Shown: in pieces, positions 38,804-52,700 of the stretch
Numbering within the stretch: the first letter of the stretch is position 1
How the letters are laid out: the number at the start of each line of letters is the position of its first letter
Assembly (NCBI RefSeq): GCF_021347895.1
Contig: NC_067120.1
Location: 16,973,361-17,037,360, forward strand
From: Acanthochromis polyacanthus
Taxonomy: Eukaryota > Chordata > Actinopteri > Pomacentridae
Length of the DNA stretch: 64,000 bases
Reading direction: 5' to 3'
Position numbers and translations under genes: made by a program
The notes under the pieces: generated by a model
Seen by the model: only the letters and a program-made list of their open reading frames with translations
What the model was told of the DNA's origin: nothing
Databases searched by the model: none

Positions 38804-41800
38804 GATGTCATTTGTTTTGTGAAGAAGTAAAACTTCTCAAATCCATGCGTATGATTTACAGAAACTGTGGCCAAAGGTTACGAGTTGGAGAGTATGAATA
38901 ATAAACTTAAAGTACAGATTTGGGCACCGTAGTTTTGCGTATCGTTGTTTCTGTGAATTTTAATCACCTTTATCTTTGTCAAGAGGGTATAATAAGGTTA
39001 CATCAGTACGTTTTAATAATAGAGGACAAACAGTAAAAGAGAGCCCCCAGTCTTTTCTTTCTTGATTCACCAACTTTTCTTTTTTTGATTTACAGATTTT
39101 TTTATGCAATAATAGAAAATGCATTAAAAATATGATGGAACACACTGCATTTGTTTAAAAAGCCCCTGTCTTTTCCCACGTATTTTGAATAAATGCCAAG
39201 TGCCACAAAACATCTTTAAAAATTCAAAAAATTTACCTTGATTACTCCTGATCTTATCTTTGTATATTTGTCTCTAATCTGTGTATCTTCCCAAAATGTT
39301 TTTCATATTTTATTATTCATCAAAACTTTGAGCTGCTCCGCTTTCATCTCTGGCTCTTTACATTGCTGCTCTGTTGACACTTTGCAAAACTGCTTCACAG
39401 TTTGGCATCTGCCATCACTTTTTCCTTCCCATGTCACCCCTGCCTGTGACACACCAGGGCCTATGAAAAAAAGGTCAAGTCTTACGCATTTTCACCACGC
39501 GTGTATCAGGAAAAATCGTTACCCTGTGGCTGTGGAGGTTTAAAAACAGAGGGCAGCGAGTCTCCCCCCGCTATATTGGGCTGTGTGTTGAGGATTACTG
39601 TACAGAGAGTCAAGCAGAGAGAGAGAGAGAGACAGAGGGAAAGCTGTGTGAACGATAACCTCGCCACACTGCTCCATGGAACCCTGCCCTGTTAATAGTT
39701 TCCACCATGGGCAAGTGAGGAGGAGACCGAGTGTACAAGGAGGAAAAGGAGGAGGAGAACGAGGGGAAGCAGTGGAAGATGCTTCCTGTGTGGCTGAATG
39801 GGTGCTGGCCACACCACGGAGAAGGAAGCTGCCTTGGGCACTGTGGAAGAAGTGATGAAAGATGCACTTTTCTCCTCATGCAAATAATACTGGGTTTATT
39901 GTCTTGTCAACATGCTGCAGCTATTTGGCTTCATTTGATACTATGATTATGATGTTTTCTTCAGCTACTTACTACATAAACATGTCGATGAAGCTTTTTT
40001 TTCTCTTTTTTTTGCACAGGGAGAAAAGTTCAATTTGATTAACGTGTGTCTTTCAAGCATAATATTTGGGCTGGCAATCTGAACTAATGTTTGTTTTTTC
40101 TTCTAGATTGGATCGAGTTGGGTCTACTTTGGCCCGATTAGATTTGGCCTGGTGAGAGTAGATCTGATTGGTTTCCAGGTTGTGTGTTTCACCAAGTGTC
40201 AATAAAGGATCCGTCTGTCAACATGGCCCAGCAGAGGTCCAATCCCGCCCTAAAATAGACTTTGCATGAGCAAACAAATCCACAAATATTGTGTGTTAGA
40301 CGCTCAGACGTGTCAACAGTTTAGAAAAGCCTGACAGATTATTTTGTTGAGTCTGGATATTGTCCTTTGTCAGTTTCGAGCCCTCAACCGTGTTTGATTG
40401 ATATGTGCTCTTGTGATTTCTTCTCTGTGTTTTCTTTCTCTTTAACTTAGTTTGAGGTGTATGGCTGATCTGCCCTGGCTTTGACTGTACACTATACACA
40501 CTTAGGTGTACTAGAACATTACATTTGGCGGCAATATATTTAGGGCACTCTCAATTTTAAACCTACCGTTTCTGACTGTCGCACATTCAGTGTGAGGCAA
40601 AGTGACCCTCGCACTTTCCTGAACTCCCCCATGACACACTAATGAATCATGCAGCCAAGTGTTCCTGTCCTCAGGTGGTGAGATGTGATTCTGGTGCCCA
40701 TGCACAAGACGAAAACAAACTTCTGAGGCCTGCAACGCCCAAGTCACCACAGGCCTTGGCACTGACAGGCCTCAGTGGTAGAACAGTACCATGCAGTAAA
40801 AGGCAGCTATGTGTTACAGATTATACATGTCGGCAGGGCCCTGCTGATACGGCGGCTTGAGGAGGCCGTCCGCTTTCTCCCTCAAGGAGATGCTCAGCCC
40901 AAGCCAGAATGAAACAGAGCAGTTTTTTCCTCTATGGGGGGGAACAGTCATGACATATTTAAATGCTTCAACATAAATAGAGACGAGTATATTTAGGGTG
41001 AGTCAACATCCCCTGAAAACAGTCCTCCATGCTTGAGTTAGCAAACCACATGGGTCTTTAACCTCTTTATAGCAAGCTATACAGAGGAGATCTAACGCCA
41101 GGAAACAAAGACTAGGGTCAAATGAGTGCTACATTAGACATACTGCTGTTTTTGAAGAGATAACTGGCTGTAGACATTTAAATTATAGCTACTGGGACTG
41201 TATATGATGTTCAACATGATGTTTACATGAGTAACAGTCTTTAACAATAAACTCGTCACTACTGTAGACAGATTGAGGTCAAAAGCTGGTTGTTAGAGTA
41301 CAGTATTGGTCATAAGAAAGAACCCACAGATTATCAGTACTTCAGTTCACCTCATTGTTTTCCCTTTATGACCCATAATGTTACTGCTACTGGTTCTGTC
41401 TCACCGCTCTTGATGGCATCATTTCCAGATGCAGCAGGTATTTTGTTAAAAAAAGGTAAGAAAAATGCCCAGGAAAACCCCACTCTATACCACCTTTGTA
41501 GCACCAAATGGCAGACAGTCAAAGTTTGCAGCTAAAGTGTGGACATAGTGCAGCATTTGGCAAACAAATATCCAGATTTTTCTCACAAAAGTTGGTGGAG
41601 ACCAAAACAGAACTAAAAATAAAAGTGAATATTTGAGTAATTTTGTGAGATGCACAACCTTAATTTAATATTTTTGTTACACAGTGTCTGCTTGAGGAAC
41701 AAAAATGCATGTTTGTTAACATTTTTAACACAGCAACTTTTTAAGGTTAGGGGACGAAAGAGAAGTGAACATAAAATTTTTCGGAGATGAAAGCCAATTA

Positions 41801-44800
41801 ATATGTTTGAGGTTCATTCTTGACCAGAATATATCTTTGATAAAATATTCAAAACAGACATCAGAGCAAGGTCCACTTGCTGAAGAAGGGATTGAGAGTT
41901 TAGAATATTTAATCACAAATTATAATTCAAGTTCTTTGCATTGTATTTCACCAAAAAGTAGGATGTTAGAAACAAAGGAGATTATTAAATGCCATATCAA
42001 TGTGGAAAATTAATCAGTTTCAGTGTCAGTCACTTTTAATTACACGCAGCATGATGATTCAGCTCCCAACTGTATAAAATCTGAGGGTTCCATTTCTCAG
42101 GGAAGACAAGTTGCATTATTTTTAAATTGGTCACACATCATTTGTCAGAGAGCAGATCATTTGAAAACAATAATCATATGACAGAGATTTGTTGGATGGA
42201 GTAGCCACATGGAGGGAGGACAGAGAAACCTTGCAGTGACCCCTGTGACTGATCTTCATATGGATCCCAAGCCTTCATCTGTGGAAAACATGTGCAACAA
42301 TTGTGATTCTGAAAAACATGTCTTTGAACTGCATTTTGCTCTGAAGCGAACACTGAAAACAAGCAGAGGGCTTCCAAAAAAGACGTGCACTTGAGGAGTA
42401 GCGGGACTTCAGATTGACAGTCTTTGGTTTTGTGTGTGTTTTTCTAGAGCATCTGTCTTCCTGCTCCGGCTCAAAGAGACAAGCCGGAGGAAGCATTTTG
42501 CTCCTCTCCAAGGCCTTGAATGTGGGGAGGAAATCATCCGCACATTGCGTGAGACCAGACCGTTGTTCGCTGGTGTCTGTGACAGCACTCATCAGCACGG
42601 CATTAATTAGGGATAAATACAAAGCATAAACAATAAACACGTGACCACAAAAGCCACAACTACCTCCCATACCAATTGAGGGCCTCGCCAAAGAAAGTAA
42701 ATACAATAATCTTTTCAAGATTAGTTTCCTCCAAACTAGCCAGAGAGCCCAGCTATATGGGGACTTAAGTGAAATGCATTATTCAGCACACAGGAGTGTA
42801 AGGATGTCATTCATTGGGATCAAGCAGACCGGCATTAGATTGTGTTTCACATGGCAGCTTGGCAGAATCTCACTGCAGATGTGCAACTTGGCATGTCCTG
42901 TCAATTCTAAAATAACCTGTTTTTGAGAGCTGTGGGTCTGGGTCCACGTCTGAGTTTTGCTAAAGCACCCGTTGGAGCTGATTTGTATGTGTTTATGGAG
43001 AACTGTGTTTAAATAGTTCTGCCTGTGTGTGTGGGTGTGTGTGTGTGGTTGAATGGGAGTAAGTGAGTGCGTGCAGAGGGGGGATGGTTGAGGGGACAGC
43101 TGTAACGGAATCACTTCATAAGTGAAATACCACTCCCTGTACAATAGCCAGCCACAAACCAGAGCTGTGGTGCAAATGTTTTTCCAACATGGCATGGATC
43201 TATCCCTGCATACTGAGATTAAAAAATGCATTTTTCACTTCCTCCAAATGAGAAACCAGAGAAGGTTATGACTGGTACACTCCAGGTTTGGGGTCGCAGA
43301 TACACTTCATTCAAACAATTTTGGAATATGGTAGCTGGTTTTGCCAGTTTTCAAGTTTCGAGTTTCCAGTACATGAATAATGTTGACACTGCTAGAGCCC
43401 AAGTTGATGATCCCATATGTCTTCCCTGCTGTTTCACCTTTTCATTTTAGGGACAAGTTTACTGAGACAGGCTTCACAGTTCCTGTGTCAATGAAGACAG
43501 TCTATTGAAGGGTAGATAAAGGGTGCTAAAATGCATTCGTTCTACATAGTTTCACATGCTGAGAGCTACTTTGCATCCATCACCCTGAAGGGTTAAGATT
43601 CAATAGCCTCTCACCCTGAATTTGCAGAATGGCCTTATTGAGGAGACTGAGGGGATGAACTACATTCCAGAGGCCTGCTGGGAGAAAACAAGATGGCCGT
43701 GTGTGACATGTGGCTTTGTTGGCGGCCGAGGGATGTCTCTCATGGCCATCAGGGTGTCAGAACCAGTTACCTCTAATCGCTCCTGATAGGCAGAGAGTGC
43801 CCGGGCACAACCGCAGGGCCTCGTGATTCAAATCACAACTGCTTACAAAAACGCACCATGACCACACATTGACAGATTAACATTCCGCATGTTTAACTCA
43901 TATCTCAGGAGCCGTGAACAAGCGGTGGCAAACTCCCTCCCAGATTCCAGATCACATTGTTCGACCTTTTTTCCCTCGCGCCCTCCATGATGTGAACCTG
44001 AGGGAATGGCAGCGCAGGAATGTCCGAGACGGAATTCCTCTGAATGGCCGCTTGACCTGACTCACCACTTAGTGTCAGCACAAGGAACACAATCATTAAC
44101 AACTGGACCATGGTGACCGCCGGCTAGAATGGCTGCTGTGACCCAGGCCTCATGACCTGTATGGCCACTTACATCCACAATCAGGGAAATCCTATGGCCC
44201 TGATTCCACCATTAGCTCTGACCTTCCTGTTACAATGATGGAAGGGAAACTTGGGAGGTATTTTATTTCACTTGTCACATGCTACTTAATGAATGAGTTA
44301 TCACTGTGGTAATTATGTGTTGGGTTGTGTTGTGATGATAGATAAATGGGACTTGTTACTGAAAAAAACTCCAGCTCTTTAATTTGATGTTGCGTTGTTT
44401 AACTATGACAAAACACATCTATTTATATATTATTTTAACATTGTAAAGAGTCACTGATCTAATTCCGATGCCTCAACTCAATGCATTTTCCATTTCCAAA
44501 TACCAGTCAGATACAGTTCTTACTCATTTACAAGAAGCATACCTTACTACGTCAAACTTATTGAGATCATAGTTGTTGATACCATGAGGCCAAGCACTGC
44601 CAAGCAAATACCACGCAGTAAAACTGTATTAGCAAGCACACATACGACCCATTGAGTTGGGTTGTTGCAGTTACATATCCTTGATTCCTTGGCTGTTTAT
44701 TTTTGCTCTGAAAAATGTCCACACAATCTTTTCAAATCACCCCTTGCCCACTTCTTAGCCGACCAACTGTTCTCCCAGTATGTTCCAAACATTCATATTT

Positions 44801-47800
44801 TCACCCAAAACATGGCACAATATACAGCCTTCAAACTTTTTCTCATCTCCCACTGTGATGAAAAACATTTGTTAATTCACAAACTATCAAGAATGCTGAT
44901 CACCTTGGAGGCCATACCAGAAACCTCCTTCTCAAAACACAGATTATAACAAAGTCAACAACAAAGCCATGACAATGAGCGAAATCTGAAACTTGTGTAC
45001 AGCTGTGACAACTCAAACCCCGAGAACAAATTCCACATGATTACGCAGCAGCTAATTAAATCAACCACTAAGAGCATCCCATAACCCGCAAGTACTTTGT
45101 AAATGCAAAATATACGACTATTGGACAATCTTCTAATGGATCGTTAAGCTGTGATACAAATGGCTAATAAGGTTAGCTCTACATCATCAGTGCCACTTTT
45201 GACACTGTTATGAATTTAAATCAAACAAAATTTCAGTTGATGTAAACAACCAGCCATATTTTCGCCATGAACTGAAGCTTTCTTGCAGGTAGACACTGAA
45301 ATCTGCAACTGCCTTAAACAAATGACAGTGGAAGCAGCATCTGGTGGAGAGTAGCGCACGTGCCTGCCAACACTGTGAGGCCTCCCCTCACCACTCTGAC
45401 CACACGTGGCTCTCCTATAGCTCATCTGGCACGGAACCATAACAGTGTGCCGTATCACTTTTTCACGTGATATATCCACCACTGTCCTCCTGTGCAATCC
45501 ACAAGGTCTTTATGAGGATTGGGAGTGATAGTGGGTTGGTTCTAGGCATAAGACTCTTTCCATGAGAGTCGCGGTGGTGCACCTGTTTATGCAAAGCCCA
45601 GAAAATGTCAGAGCTACTGTGGTAGATGATTTCTTGTCTTTTTGAGTCAGAGCGAGTGTCAGTGAGTGTCTGAGACATCTCATTGCTTGGCCAAAATTGC
45701 AGAGCAGAGTTTTGCTCTCCACACGAAAACATGCCACGTTGGTTTCATTTGATATCTGATCACAGATTATGTTCCCCAGTCATAATTAAGAAATATTTCT
45801 TTCGAACATTTTGTGCCAGCAACATTATATTATGGTTAAAGCAAACCATTCATGTATTGTTGAGACAGCAGTGTTAAAAAAAAAAAAGTCACTTTTGAAA
45901 AATTTACTCGAGTGCTCAGTCTCATCGAAGGCCTACTTTTTTTTTTATTTCCTCCGAGCACCCAAATTAGTTTAACCAACACTTGTCAACAGCCAAACCA
46001 TCAAATAACTGACATGCGACATATTTGAAACCAAATGTGAGCAAGCTACCACAACAACCTTAAGAAAACCGAGCTCTTCACAGGCAGGGGGCTGTAAATG
46101 AGTCCAAATAATGACACAACGCCACCCAGAAACAGCTGTTGGGGAATGATGGGAAAGGAGAGTGGACTGACAGGGCAGTGAAGACTCATGTGGGGTCCTT
46201 TTCAGGGCCGGGGAGGAGGAACCTGTGAAAGGGCCTGCCACAGGGGAGAAAGGAGCCTCTCATGGCCCATTGTGCATGAATGCGCCAACCTCTAGACCTG
46301 TCTCCCTCCTGACCCACTCTCATTACCCAGGCTCTCCTGCTCTCACCCACTAGGAATGTTTGTGTTTGTTTGTGCACCTCTTTCACTTTATTTCACCTCT
46401 ATTTTGACCCATATGATGCTTTATAGACTTCCTCATAACCCCATATTGTTGGCAATTAATGTGACGGATGAAAAATACTTGAATATACACAAAACAACTA
46501 AAAAAATATGTCAGACACAAGCATTCCAAAATTCTCCCCAGGGTAATTGGAATAAATACAGAAATGCAAATGGTTGTAAATTCAACAATGCCATTTCCAT
46601 TCTGTTGTCCTTGTAGTAAACAAGCTATCAGAGTTTTCATAGTGGCTTCAATACAGCCCTCAATACCTTATCTCGGAGCATTCAGTGAACAGTCATGCCA
46701 GTTTATAATAATTTAGATGAGAAGCATATCAATCCAATACGAGTTCGCTTTTTCACCCAGATTAAACATTGATTTAATCTGTGTAACTGCTTGTAAATCA
46801 CTGGGCTTATTTTTATGTAATGCAGCATGAAGTTGGTGGCACATCATGACCAAATCCAAGTAAGTGAAAGTGAAAAGATAAAATGTTCTAGTGATATTGA
46901 CAAGGACAGTATTTAATTGCACTCTGACACACAATTAGTTGTCAAAGTCAACAATCCTGAGTGTTAGCCCAGGATATCCTTAGTTTTATCTGAGCACTGA
47001 AGGATGTTTAGGATAACATGAAGATGGATCGTTGGGAATTCCCGACAAAATCCCTAAGTTGTAATAAACTTTAGTTAACTAAAGGTTAGCTTAAAGTTGA
47101 GGTCAACTGCAGTGCTTCCTCTGCCACTATATCAGCACTTTGGATTTAAATACAAAATTCAAGGGTTTTAGGTCGTAGAACATGTGGCAGTATTTCAGTA
47201 GAACATGAAAAGCATGTGATAAAGCGCACTGGTCCGTCACAGCGCAAGACCACAATCCTATGTGTTTTCTGAATCCACATTCATCCATTTCGGCTTCATG
47301 CAGACTCAGCTGGACTTTGTGAGTCTTCCATGCCATGTCTGGACATTGTGGCTATCCAGCTCTGCCGTCACGGGGCCTTTAAAGCAGCCAGTGTTGAGTT
47401 TGCAGATTGTTTTGCTTATACATCCAGCCTCTAATCTGTAAGATTTACTGTACACCTCCCTCCACCCCGTAATTAAAAAACTTCCTAATAACTCACCTCA
47501 TACATTTATAACCTTTACTATCCTCACATATCAGCACAGCAGGACCTATTGAGATGTCAGCTTCAAACTGAAAACATGAGGACGTTTCCATAGTGACAGT
47601 CATCACTCAAACCGAGCCTCAAGCTGTGTTCACTCTTCTTCTGCCAGATCTGAAGATCTTACTGAGGGAACTTTGAAGATCATATTTTAGGAAAGAGAAA
47701 AGAAGGGATATGACCCAAGAGCAGGATTACTGTGGGTCGCAAATCACAGTTTGTTTAGCTGTGAAGTTACTTTGCCAGCATATAAAAGATTAATCAAAGA

Positions 47801-49554
47801 AAGATGAATACACATGTTAAAGAAGCCCAGACATCTTCTGTCGGAATTAGCCGATCCTGATGTGACCACGCACACACAGGAAGTCCAGGTCATCCACACT
47901 GCTGTGTTTCACCCAAGCTGACATGGACCCCGACAACCGCAGTACGTCAACCAGTAGTCTGAGGCAGGCTTTGGGGTCAACTCTCTGCCCGTGGTTCGGC
48001 ACAGCAGCACAAGTGTCTGGTCAGACCCGCGAGTCAGGCACCACACCCTGCCAACAACCACTGTCTGACAGCTGCTGTTGCCTCAACAACCTGTGCACAT
48101 GGGAAAAGTCCGCAGAAAGCCAAGCAGACATTTGGGACAGGACAGGACAGGAGCGGTCCGAGTGTCTGCGAGCCCCATCACCTCAGCGCCATGTGGAGCA
48201 GGCAGCGTTCTTTAATGGTCCGAGTGATGAGAGGTGTAACTGCAGGTTGCAGGCCAGCGAACTGGCAAGAGTTTAAAATGGATTTTACTGCTGCTCCACG
48301 AGTTAATAGCACTTCCCAATGAGGTCTAATGCGTTTATGTATTTGTGGATCACATTTTACTGCAATTCAGCTCAGTAAAATAGAGAAATATAAGGGTAGA
48401 AGTTTTCTTTGGAAGGATGATATTCGGGTCCATATGTAAAAACCATGATTCTCAAAATTAGAAATGTATTAATTTTTCCTCTGCTTTCTTTCCAAGCCTA
48501 CTAATTGATAGAACATATCCGAAAACTGGTAAGGTGATCCTAAAGTGAACATACTGAGCAGCTATTCTTTCAAAGCAAACTGCATTCCATATACAGGGAA
48601 GAGCTAATTAAAATCATCACTGGGCAGATTCAAAGTCAAATAAATTTACTTTGCTAATTTTCCACACCATTAAACTAAATGTGAGAACACAAATTATGTG
48701 AGATTATAATGTGAGAACATAAATTTGATTTGTTGTGTTTACAGAACTCAAAGCAAAAGATCTGACTGATATCACACAATGAACCGTTTCACCCCTTTAT
48801 CCCTTAATGAGATTTATAACACATATGGCACTTCAGAGTCAAATTAAAATCTCACAAGTTGACTGATTGAGAAAAAAATGCAGCGTTATTCACAGAATGG
48901 CTTGAAAATGTCATTCAGATGAGCTATAAATAATAATTATTAGCACCAAGTTCTGGCTTTAAGCAAAACTTGTACCCTATTTCTAAGAAGCTTCTTTGAA
49001 TTAAATTACTTTGTGGTAACACACAGCTTTCAGCATCCAAAAAAAAAAAAAAAAGAAACACTGTTTTGGTGCCAGTGTGGTTCCTCCTCAACATGCTGAC
49101 ACCTGCACTGCACATAAAATGATTACTGAGATTGCTGACAGAAATTGACTAATGGAGCGCACTTCAGTTGTACTGATTGTGCACTATTAAAGCATTACTG
49201 GAACTCTCAGTTGTGTATAGCAACTGCAAAAGCTTTTAAAATGTGTTGAAAATGTAAATGTTTATACTGAATTTTTGAAGTTTATACAAATAATGTCGGA
49301 CATTCTTTGTTTAAGTGCTTTCTGGAGCAAAATTGACAGCGAGCTGCCCTCCTACATGGATGATCTGAAAAGACAGTGTGCTCATTTATTTCTTTAGTGA
49401 GAGCTAGATCAGAATATCAATACCGCTCTCAAAGCTGCAGCATCTTCAACATTTTTTTATGTTAAAAAAAAAAGAAGAAGAAGAAAGAAAGCCATGAATA
49501 TCCCTGCATGGAGCCCCAGTAAAATAACAACTTGTCATTATTCGACTGTTAATT
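38804..49554. other. no gene recognised; includes an ATGGCC motif cluster
   Basis: Largest stretch without transposons. No exon could be supported on either strand. Notable points are a GC-rich 8 bp stem-loop at 42464-42489, a TG run at about 43025-43048 and the ATGGCC cluster at 43629-44199. An open frame at 47923-48276 (117 codons, Ser- and Cys-rich) has no family resemblance. Confidence 0.65.
49467..49492 (+). repeat. A/GAA-rich simple sequence
   Basis: Poly(A) passing into GAA repeats; low-complexity only. Confidence 0.85.
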
Positions 49555-49702
49555 TCTTTTTCACAGATGATGCTAGCGGGAGAACTTTCCTCCAGACATA
49601 GCTAGGTTAGCGGTTTCCATTCTTAATGCTAAGCTAAGCTAAGTGTTTGATGCCTGCATCCAAACCTTAAACTCAGATATGACAGTGCTATTGATCTTCT
49701 TC
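49555..49702 (-). repeat. TTAGCTTAGCATA-type teleost repeat, copy B
   Basis: In the minus sense: GAAGATCAATAGCACTGTCA, TATCTGA, then ACTTAGCTTAGCTTAGCATT and AAGAATGGAAACCGCTAAC. Landmark order is the same as in the family, with substitutions throughout. Confidence 0.6.
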
Positions 49703-52700
49703 TGCAGGTTTTCTCATATCCTCCTTTTCTGCTCCCTGCTAGCTTTGGTTGGGTATTAAAGGAGCAGAGGAGTTTGGAAGAAGACTGTCAGTGCCAGAGC
49801 CTTGCCTTAAACAAAGACATGTGTTACCAAAGGGATGTCAGCCTGCCCGCTACCCGGCACTGTGTAACTCAATCTCCCCACATTCTCATCCACTGACGGG
49901 GGTTCTTCGGAAGAAAGGGTTAAGTATGTTGATCAAAGACTCAATGATGGACCAAAGGACTTCTCTAGATCATGAGTGTGACCTCGGTGCATCCATCAGC
50001 CATTAGACCGTCAGGACTGCGGCGAAGCAAGGCCCAGTTGGTGTGGAGGCAGTGGAGGGGAGGATGACGGTCTTTGGGAGCTGGGGTGCTGATGGGCCTG
50101 TGTGGTAGATGGGGAGCTGGTGGGGGGAAACGAGACCCACAGAGACAAGAAAAAGAGGGGAAAAACTGGGAGGAGGGTTGCTGGATTAAAGCCCCAACCA
50201 GCCTTTAACTTCTCCCAAACCACATGGAGCTGGTGTCCAATGCCCTACATACTCAAAGGCATGTACACTAGCCCACTTCCAGCCCGTGACACAGATGGAG
50301 ATAGAAATATACAAGCGCTGGGCAACCGGTTTCTCTGATGTTGCTTTCTCTGTGGTGCGCTCTGCTGACAGACTAAGTTAGCCATCAACTCCCTGAGCAG
50401 GAGATGGACAAGTTCACTTGTGTTAAGCAAACTCTGTCAACGTGATGCTCATCATTATCTGCCAGAAGCACTTAAGATCTGCATTGCTTGTTTGGTTCGA
50501 CACAGCTGAAAAAGCCATTAAATGTAGTGAGATAATTTGTCTGAACAACAGGGCCCAGTGTTTCTTGCAGCTACATGTGGAGCTGGAGCTGTTTGTGTGT
50601 TGTTCCGGTGACCTTCCATCCCCATGGAAAAGCAATGGATTCAGCAGAACTTTCCATGTATATGACCCACATCATGGAACCTCTTCACCTCCACCACTAC
50701 TCTTTCCACAGGCTAGACAGGGAAGGATGATACACTGGCACTGAATCTCACTGGCACTGGCTGCGTACTGGGTTGGCTATTCCTGAATTCTCCCCCTGGA
50801 ACGGACTCCAAAGTGTCACTGTTTAGTGGAGAAAACGAGTAATAGACTCGCTGCTGGAGCTCCAACTTGTTGATTTACAGTGGCAAACTAACCAACTTCG
50901 TGAGCTTTGAAATGATGCTACTCAAGGTGTGCAAATTATTTCAAGGATTTTGTGCAGCTGCTGACAACATTTGGTGTAGTGTAAGTTAGCAGAAGTTAAA
51001 AAAGCCAGAATTTTACAAATGGCAGCTGTGGAGTGTCAAGTTCTGTGGTCTCAGCTGTGTAGCATATTGATGCTTTTTTATCAGAACAGATCATTTAGAG
51101 TGAAGCATTTGGAGCCTTTTTAAGTTTCTATGGTTTGGACTGACTTTGTAGTAATTTTAGTCAGTTCAGTTTATTATTTGCAGCATTAAAATGAAATGCC
51201 AAATTCAATTTGCTCAAAAAAAGGAATCATGGTCGAGAACAGTGAATTTCTTAGCAATTAGTTGTTGAAATTCATGCTGAGTCCTTGGAAATACTGTACC
51301 TCAGTATATGTAAAAAGCAACAGGCCATGGAAAATGTATTACCAACATGTAATTTTTCATTCGATCTTCTTTGTGAAATTTGTAATTTGCTTCTTCCACA
51401 ATGTTTTTCTCTTGCATTGTCTCACAGAGGGTGAGGGGTGAGGCGCTAAGAAAAGGGCTTAGAAGGGTCTTGTAGTTTTTCCCTCGGTGGAGTCTCCTTT
51501 TAGAACCCCAACCTCACTTCATGAAAACAAAACACGAGGAGAAAAATAACCTCAAGGAGAAGCCGTGGCATAGTCAACCACTGGACACTAAGCAGCACAA
51601 AAGCGCGTGTGGGCTGTCCTCGAACTCCCTTCACCAAATGTCTCCACGTAGAAACCCACTTCCCATAGGGATCTGTCTATCTTCTCACAGACAGACACAA
51701 ACCAAAAAAAAAAAGAAGTGGCATTCAGACAGAAACGTGAGGTGAGCAGACAAATAAATGTGCCCTTTAAATCTCCAGAATGAGCTTTGCACACACATGA
51801 AAACATACAAATACAGCAGCGCCTGGGGTTAGACCCATCCCATCGTCTCAGACTGCTGATGCTGTCCTTACTGTAGCTGTGAGGCTTGAGGGCGTCACCG
51901 CTTAAGTATTAACCTCGCTCATATTTTACAAGCACCGCTTACTAACCCCGTCCAACATAAACAGGTGTGCACGCCAAATTGGGCGTCATTGCTCCCCAGG
52001 CTAATGTCTTGTCTGCTTATGTATGTATAATATAGTGAGGACTTGTACTTCACTATCTATGAATCTAAAGTTTTTTACAGTCTCTTCAATTCTGAATGTG
52101 CTCAGCCACATTTATGTTTCAGAAACATTGCTTTTTTTTCATATGGGTGTTTAGTTCTGTTAGATTCACACTGAAACTGTCATTAAACTTAGTTGCTTCT
52201 TGCCTCTTTTAATCATCATGCACAACCTTTACTTTTAAGTTTTACCGATGATTTCACCTCAGTTTTTTGTGCTCTTTGTGCTCTACCTTGACAAGACACT
52301 GAAACGAATTTTAAAGTCATCTCTGCTATCTGTGCAAAAGAGACAACGCACAGTTCTGAAAACAAAAAAAACTAAACGCACATCAGAAAGCTACGCCGGT
52401 CCGCTATTTGGACAATACAGTTTTAGACGGATGGAGGCAGTCAGGTAGTGCTCAGAGTCCTCAGTCTGGGGTCTTGACGATCCCAACTTTGCCTTGTGGT
52501 CTATGATGTCACGCAGGGTTTTGCCTTTGAATGGCCATGTGTTCCTCACCACTAATATCAAACAGATGATGAGAAACCTCCAAATGATGGTCTTTCACTA
52601 AGACAAGCAGTCAAAACAAAGTTACAGGAACACAGAAAAACACCACTCCAAGCAATCATGTGAAAAAAAAAAAAGACTATGCGTTCTTAATTGCTGCAGG

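Noticed and set aside
42779..43231. 150-codon minus frame containing His-Thr repeats
   Set aside because: Crosses a TG/CA simple repeat and shows no conserved motif.
47923..48276. 117-codon frame, Ser- and Cys-rich
   Set aside because: No family resemblance, no splice or promoter support; length is not exceptional for 64 kb.
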